The notes beneath the pieces were generated by a model. That model was given only the letters and a program-made list of their open reading frames with translations. It made no database searches and was not told the origin of the DNA. A program made the translations under genes and the position numbers. From Rallus limicola (Eukaryota > Chordata > Aves > Gruiformes > Rallidae), in contig JAKCOZ010000645.1 of assembly GCA_022605955.1 (NCBI GenBank), positions 39,038-103,037 of the forward strand: a stretch of DNA of 64,000 nucleotides, given 5' to 3'. Numbering within the stretch: the stretch's first letter is position 1; every line of letters starts with the position of its first letter. This document shows, one piece after another, positions 61,256-64,000 of this stretch.

Positions 61256-64000
61256 GTGCTTTTCTCGGCCCTAGCAGACTGCAGTTCAAAACATGCTAAA
61301 CGTCCAGCAATAACTCCCAAAGTAAAGAAGCTAGGACTGAAAGGCATAGCTTGTCTGAAACCTCCTAACAGGACACACAAGCAGACCCTGTCACTTTGGC
61401 TCTCAGCCTTTTCCTTTGCCTGGAAAGAAGGAACATACCTGCTACCTCCTACAGTGCTTTTCTCGGCCCTAGCAGACTGCAGTTCAAAACATGCTAAACG
61501 TCCAGCAATAACTCCCAAAGTAAAGAAGCTAGGCATGAAAGGCATAGCTTGTCTGAAACCTCCTAACAGGACACACAAGCAGACCCTGTCACTTTGGCTC
61601 TCAGCCTTTTCCTTTGCCTGGAAAGAAGGAACATACCTGCTACCTCCTACAGTGCTTTTCTCGGCCCTAGCAGACTGCAGTTCAAAACATGCTAAACGTC
61701 CAGCAATAACTCCCAAAGTAAAGAAGCTAGGACTGAAAGGCATAGCTTGTCTGAAACCTCCTAACAGGACACACAAGCAGACCCTGTCACTTTGGCTCTC
61801 AGCCTTTTCCTTTGCCTGGAAAGAGGGAACATGCCTGGAACCTCCTACGGTGCTTTTCTCGGCCCTAGCAGACTGCAGTTCAAAACATGCTAAACGTCCA
61901 GCAATAACTCCCAAAGTAAAGAAGCTAGGACTGAAAGGCATAGCTTGTCTGAAACCTCCTAACAGGACACACAAGCAGACCCTGTCACTTTGGCTCTCAG
62001 CCTTTTCCTTTGCCTGGAAAGAAGGAACATACCTGCTACCTCCTACGGTGCTTTTCTCGGCCCTAGCAGACTGCAGTTCAAAACATGCTAAACGTCCAGC
62101 AATAACTCCCAAAGTAAAGAAGCTAGGACTGAAAGGCATAGCTTGTCTGAAACCTCCTAACAGGACACACAAGCAGACCCTGTCACTTTGGCTCTCAGCC
62201 TTTTCCTTTGCTGGAAAGAGGGGAACATGCCTGGAACCTCCTACGGTGCTTTTCTCGGCCCTAGCAGACTGCAGTTCAAAACATGCTAAACGTCCAGCAA
62301 TAACTCCCAAAGTAAAGAAGCTAGGACTGAAAGGCATAGCTTGTCTGAAACTTCCTAACAGGACACACAAGCAGACCCTGTCACTTTGGCTCTCAGCCTT
62401 TTCCTTTGCATGGAAAGAGGGAACATGCCTGGAACCTCCTACGGTGCTTTTCTCGGCCCTAGCAGACTGCAGTTCAAAACATGCTAAACGTCCAGCAATA
62501 ACTCCCAAAGTAAAGAAGCTAGGACTGAAAGGCATAGCTTGTCTGAAACCTCCTAACAGGACACACAAGCAGACCCTGTCACTTTGGCTCTCAGCCTTTT
62601 CCTTTGCCTGGAAAGAGGGAACATGCCTGGAACCTCCTACGGTGCTTTTCTCGGCCCTAGCAGACTGCAGTTCAAAACATGCTAAACGTCCAGCAATAAC
62701 TCCCAAAGTAAAGAAGCTAGGACTGAAAGGCATAGCTTGTCTGAAACCTCCTAACAGGACACACAAGCAGACCCTGTCACTTTGGCTCTCAGCCTTTTCC
62801 TTTGCCTGGAAAGAAGGAACATACCTGCTACCTCCTACAGTGCTTTTCTCGGCCCTAGCAGACTGCAGTTCAAAACATGCTAAACGTCCAGCAATAACTC
62901 CCAAAGTAAAGAAGCTAGGACTGAAAGGCATAGCTTGTCTGAAACCTCCTAACAGGACACACAAGCAGACCCTGTCACTTTGGCTCTCAGCCTTTTCCTT
63001 TGCCTGGAAAGAGGGAACATGCCTGGAACCTCCTACGGTGCTTTTCTCGGCCCTAGCAGACTGCAGTTCAAAACATGCTAAACGTCCAGCAATAACTCCC
63101 AAAGTAAAGAAGCTAGGCATGAAAGGCATAGCTTGTCTGAAACCTCCTAACAGGACACACAAGCAGACCCTGTCACTTTGGCTCTCAGCCTTTTCCTTTG
63201 CCTGGAAAGAGGGAACATGCCTGGAACCTCCTACGGTGCTTTTCTCGGCCCTAGCAGACTGCAGTTCAAAACATGCTAAACGTCCAGCAATAACTCCCAA
63301 AGTAAAGAAGCTAGGACTGAAAGGCATAGCTTGTCTGAAACCTCCTAACAGGACACACAAGCAGACCCTGTCACTTTGGCTCTCAGCCTTTTCCTTTGCC
63401 TGGAAAGAAGGAACATACCTGGAACCTCCTACGGTGCTTTTCTCGGCCCTAGCAGACTGCAGTTCAAAACATGCTAAACGTCCAGCAATAACTCCCAAAG
63501 TAAAGAAGCTAGGCATGAAAGGCATAGCTTGTCTGAAACCTCCTAACAGGACACACAAGCAGACCCTGTCACTTTGGCTCTCAGCCTTTTCCTTTGCCTG
63601 GAAAGAGGGAACATGCCTGGAACCTCCTACGGTGCTTTTCTCGGCCCTAGCAGACTGCAGTTCAAAACATGCTAAACGTCCAGCAATAACTCCCAAAGTA
63701 AAGAAGCTAGGACTGAAAGGCATAGCTTGTCTGAAACCTCCTAACAGGACACACAAGCAGACCCTGTCACTTTGGCTCTCAGCCTTTTCCTTTGCCTGGA
63801 AAGAAGGAACATACCTGCTACCTCCTACAGTGCTTTTCTCGGCCCTAGCAGACTGCAGTTCAAAACATGCTAAACGTCCAGCAATAACTCCCAAAGTAAA
63901 GAAGCTAGGACTGAAAGGCATAGCTTGTCTGAAACCTCCTAACAGGACACACAAGCAGACCCTGTCACTTTGGCTCTCAGCCTTTTCCTTTGCCTGGAAA
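61256..64000 (+). repeat. fifteen-monomer HOR, copy 2 (cut by right edge)
   Basis: Monomers 310-323. The deletion tttgctgg near 62208, gaaacttcc near 62348 and the chimeric end near 63407 follow copy 1 at 15 monomers. Here the deletion is followed about 10 bp later by an added g (gagggg at 62218-62223), restoring phase within the same unit. The g missing near 60835 is not missing at the equivalent site near 63806. The last 171 bp are a partial monomer. Confidence 0.9.

Larger units (their letters stand above)
1..64000 (+). repeat. 198-bp tandem satellite array, whole window
   Basis: The same unit recurs head to tail without interruption. The marker gcagaccctg is at 1, 199 and so on to 63955, exactly 323 periods of 198 bp. 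Ten single-base indels (five insertions, five deletions) cancel out. In unit coordinates starting at gtgctttt, landmarks are cggccc near 11, actgcagt near 23, aacgtcc near 44, cccaaagtaaagaag near 61, aagcta...tagctt at 73-97, cctcctaacagg near 106, agcagaccctgtc near 124, ccttttccttt near 152, and a purine tract ggaaagaggga near 167. Monomers differ mostly by a few recurrent substitutions, so the array is highly homogeneous. Both edges lie inside it. Such arrays are typical of centromeric or pericentromeric heterochromatin; that location is inferred, not shown. Confidence 0.99.

Noticed and set aside
8173..63954. Long minus-strand open frames with a hydrophobic repeat (for example 8173-17226, 31736-42085, 44614-52473)
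   Set aside because: They are the reverse complement of the same unit, stop-free in one frame for the same arithmetic reason. Open frames on both strands over the same DNA argue against either being coding.
1..64000. CRISPR array
   Set aside because: There are no short direct repeats separated by unique spacers; the whole unit repeats, and no cas-like gene is present.
1..64000. Transposon or retroelement origin
   Set aside because: No terminal inverted repeats, LTRs, target-site duplications, poly-A tails or transposase/reverse-transcriptase motifs were seen in any frame of the unit.
1..64000. tRNA, rRNA or other structured RNA genes
   Set aside because: The monomer has only a 6-bp dyad and an 8-bp palindrome; no cloverleaf, rRNA signature or RNA polymerase III promoter boxes were recognised.
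1..64000. Artefactual assembly collapse or expansion as explanation of the entire array
   Set aside because: Monomers differ by structured, ordered variants rather than being exact copies, which fits a resolved long-read assembly. Individual duplicated blocks still need read support.

Overview
The window is satellite DNA and nothing else. One 198-bp unit is repeated head to tail on one strand from the first base to the last: 322 complete monomers (counted from the gtgctttt motif at 74), a 73-bp partial at the left edge and a 171-bp partial at the right edge. The phase marker gcagaccctg lies at base 1 and again at base 63955, a distance of exactly 323 x 198 bp. I found no unrelated sequence, no inversion, no transposon, no RNA gene and no credible protein gene. 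The array runs off both ends, so 64 kb is a minimum size. Megabase-type tandem arrays like this are typical of eukaryotic centromeric, pericentromeric or other constitutive heterochromatin. A unit near the common vertebrate nucleosome repeat length and recurrent CpG transitions fit a methylated genome such as a vertebrate, but the species and satellite family cannot be named from the sequence alone.

Monomers differ by a small set of recurrent variants. The main one is a linked block at the 3' end of the unit: type C (gagggaacatgcctggaacc, then tacgg) or type Y (gaaggaacatacctgctacc, then tacag). By my reading roughly three in ten monomers are Y. Others are ggact/ggcat/ggcct in the middle of the unit, gcctgg/gcatgg before the purine tract, and rare private changes. 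Used as markers, these show that the array grew by repeated duplication of multi-monomer blocks (higher-order repeats, HORs).

Layout. 74-7201 is a mosaic of 7-, 9-, 11- and 20-monomer offsets. 7400-8587 is the first of four copies of a marker cassette, the others starting at 19874, 24231 and 30963. 11558-14725 is a 4-mer repeated four times. 15122-17101 and 21854-23833 are each a tandem pair of 5-mers. 27201-29576 recurs 32 monomers later at 33537-35912. 37695-40070 is a pair of 6-mers. 40269-50566 is about four copies of a 13-mer. 49181-53337 recurs 34 monomers later at 55912-60068. 53932-57495 is a pair of 9-mers. 58288-64000 is a 15-mer and most of a second copy.

The very long open reading frames on both strands (up to about 6000 codons) follow from 198 being 66 x 3 with one stop-free frame per strand. 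The recurrent variants mostly change the encoded residue and single-base indels break the frames, so I annotate no CDS. The biology here is array evolution and possibly chromatin or centromere function, not a gene system.
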